This document shows positions 41,890-43,059 of a stretch of 43,059 nucleotides of DNA, piece by piece. The notes under the pieces are model-generated. The model worked only from the letters and a program-made list of their open reading frames with translations. It did no database searches and was not told the origin of the DNA. The position numbers and the translations under genes are program-made. The DNA is from an uncultured Coriobacteriaceae bacterium (GTDB taxonomy: Bacteria; Actinomycetota; Coriobacteriia; Coriobacteriales; Atopobiaceae): contig CADBDT010000021.1 in the NCBI GenBank assembly GCA_902793465.1, forward strand, positions 1 through 43,059. The letters are read 5' to 3'. The stretch's first letter is position 1. Each line of letters opens with the position of its first letter.

Positions 41890-42453
41890 CTATGCTGCGC
41901 GTGCGTTGCCGTTCCAGCCCCATTTGGGAGTGCAGGTGGCACCGTAGTAATCCATCCAACTTTTTAGGCTTTCTGTTGTAACGCCTGTGCCAACGCTTTG
42001 CATTACCTTGTCGTCTCCAATATACATTCCCACATGGCCCCAAATGCTTCCGGCCGTTGTGTGGGGATGCGTTCTAACCGCAATAATCATTCCTACCTTT
42101 AGGTCACTTAAGTTGGATGATGTGCAGTAGTCGTCGTATAGGTTGCATGCATTTCCATAATATCGACCAAATCCCGCGTTCGCATATACGTCATGCACCC
42201 ATGCACCGCACAATCCGCTACCTGGCCATGGAGTGACCTTTGCCGCATTAACAAGCCTAAGCTGTTGTGCATTGGCATCGGACAGCGATTGAGCCTCATG
42301 AGCAGTATATAAGGGGTGTTCCGTGGATCCCGGCGCCTCATTGTTGCGCGACTGCACGACCACCTGCAGGGCCGTGAGCGGCCTGCCGACGCCCACCGAG
42401 CCGGCCTCGGCGCCGTCGCGCGCCCAGCCCATCCAGCCGACGCCTCCCCTCCC
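41890..42453 (-). CDS. C-terminal cysteine-peptidase-like domain of secreted protein (frameshifted from its repeats)
   Basis: This frame encodes the end of one surface-repeat unit (GWMGWARDGAEAG) followed by about 140 residues of an NlpC/P60- or CHAP-like domain. It has a candidate catalytic cysteine in GSGLCGAWVHDVY and histidine in IWGHVGMYIGDDKVM, and it ends at KWGWNGNARAA. Such domains cut peptidoglycan peptides in secreted coriobacterial proteins. It has no start of its own; the open frame further right is an out-of-frame reading of the repeat region. The break lies at about 42442-42452. Base composition here is like the rest of the window. Confidence 0.7.
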   Translation of the reverse strand, partial: GRGGVGWMGWARDGAEAGSVGVGRPLTALQVVVQSRNNEAPGSTEHPLYTAHEAQSLSDANAQQLRLVNAAKVTPWPGSGLCGAWVHDVYANAGFGRYYGNACNLYDDYCTSSNLSDLKVGMIIAVRTHPHTTAGSIWGHVGMYIGDDKVMQSVGTGVTTESLKSWMDYYGATCTPKWGWNGNARAA

Positions 42454-43059
42454 AGGGATATGCGCACGGCCTGCACCTGCGCGCCGCCGCCCGCGGGCTG
42501 GCCGTCGCCCACCGCGCCGAGCCAGCCGCTCTTGGCCACGTGCACGGCGAGCGCGGCGCCGCCGGGGACCTGGCTGGACGCGGAGACCCTCAGGTTGGCG
42601 AGGCCCTCGGACGAGAGCTGGGCGCCGTTGGACACCCACCCCGACGAACCGGCCGCGTAGCGCACGGTGCCCGGGCCGCTCACGAACGCCCTGGAGAAGC
42701 CCTGCGCGCCCGAGGGGGCCGCGCCTCCCTGGGGCACGAGCGCCACCTGGACGGCCTCGAGCCTGGTGGCGAGGCCCTCGGTGCCGGCGCGCTCGCCCTC
42801 GGGGGCCCAGGCCATCCAGCCGGCGCCCTGGGCGTGCACGCGGTACCACAGGTCGTAGCGCTCGCCGAGCTCGCCGGTGAGCTTCATCCTAACGGCCTCG
42901 AGGCGCTTGGCCTGGCCGGTGGTGCCGGCGACCGCGCCGGAGGACACGTAGCCCTTCCAGCCCTCGCGCTGCACGTGCACGTCGCACTGCAGGTCGCCCG
43001 AGAGGTCGAGCCCGGGGCGCGAGACCCTGAGCGCCTCGACGCGCAGGGCCCGGCCGGTG
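42442..43059 (-). pseudogene. Tryptophan-repeat region of secreted protein, frameshifted and cut by window end
   Basis: The frame is open from the window end and encodes repeats of the hydrophobic-W (ChW-like) surface type: REGWKGYV, YDLWYRVHAQGAGWMAWAPEG, SSGWVSNGAQLSSEG, KSGWLGAVGDGQPAGG and linkers such as RLEAVRMKL. It ends in frame at AVRISLGG and then must shift by one frame to reach the C-terminal domain. The YRVHVQG part expected before the last GW unit is missing, so bases were lost at the join. GC content is much higher than elsewhere in the window, almost all codons ending in G or C. Decay, recent transfer, or an assembly fault at the repeats are all possible. Confidence 0.65.

Overview
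The window reads as a chromosomal segment from an actinobacterium of class Coriobacteriia, probably Atopobiaceae or a close relative. The reasons are the actinobacterial integration host factor (mIHF) gene next to gmk and rpoZ, a GarA-like FHA gene followed by an FtsR-like MerR gene, actinobacterial NrdR and LexA, and a secreted protein with tryptophan-rich surface repeats like those of Olsenella and Collinsella. Lineage is inferred from gene content only. No rRNA, tRNA, CRISPR array, transposase or phage gene was found.

Plus-strand part (1-16.5 kb, plus lexA at 19.5-20.9 kb). It opens inside pyrC and continues with pyrK, pyrD and pyrF, a tightly coupled pyrimidine operon. Then come mIHF-gmk-rpoZ-thiI, an intergenic block of large inverted and tandem repeats, and a 1116-residue helicase-like protein whose catalytic motifs have all decayed. 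After a second intergenic repeat come a CDP-alcohol phosphatidyltransferase and a D,D-carboxypeptidase, a degenerate GcvT-like protein, RidA, FHA, MerR, apt and a ClC chloride transporter.

Minus-strand part (16.5-43 kb). trxB stands alone behind a strong promoter. dut, nrdR and a LysM membrane protein lie divergent from lexA, with an array of LexA-box-like sites between them. From 41.7 kb down to 21 kb runs a long conserved housekeeping series: rpsO, pnp, a zinc-ribbon protein, rnj, ftsK, a RodZ-like protein, rimO, pgsA, recA, recX, rny, a GHKL ATPase, spoVS, miaB, miaA and hflX. It joins RNA turnover (PNPase, RNase J, RNase Y), DNA segregation and repair (FtsK, RecA, RecX), and tRNA and ribosome modification. 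cinA, often found between pgsA and recA, is absent.

The right end (41.9-43.06 kb) holds a secreted repeat protein broken by a frameshift between its repeats and its C-terminal enzyme-like domain. The repeat part is far richer in GC than the rest of the window.

The observations I rate most worth a second look are: a family of long intergenic hairpin elements with a shared core (four copies, each directly after a gene); an intact pseudo-helicase; a divergent lexA/LysM SOS locus with up to four LexA-like boxes; an rpsO leader with two crossing stems over the ribosome site; structured leaders before all three RNase genes; and a conserved-looking but uncharacterised GHKL ATPase between rny and spoVS.
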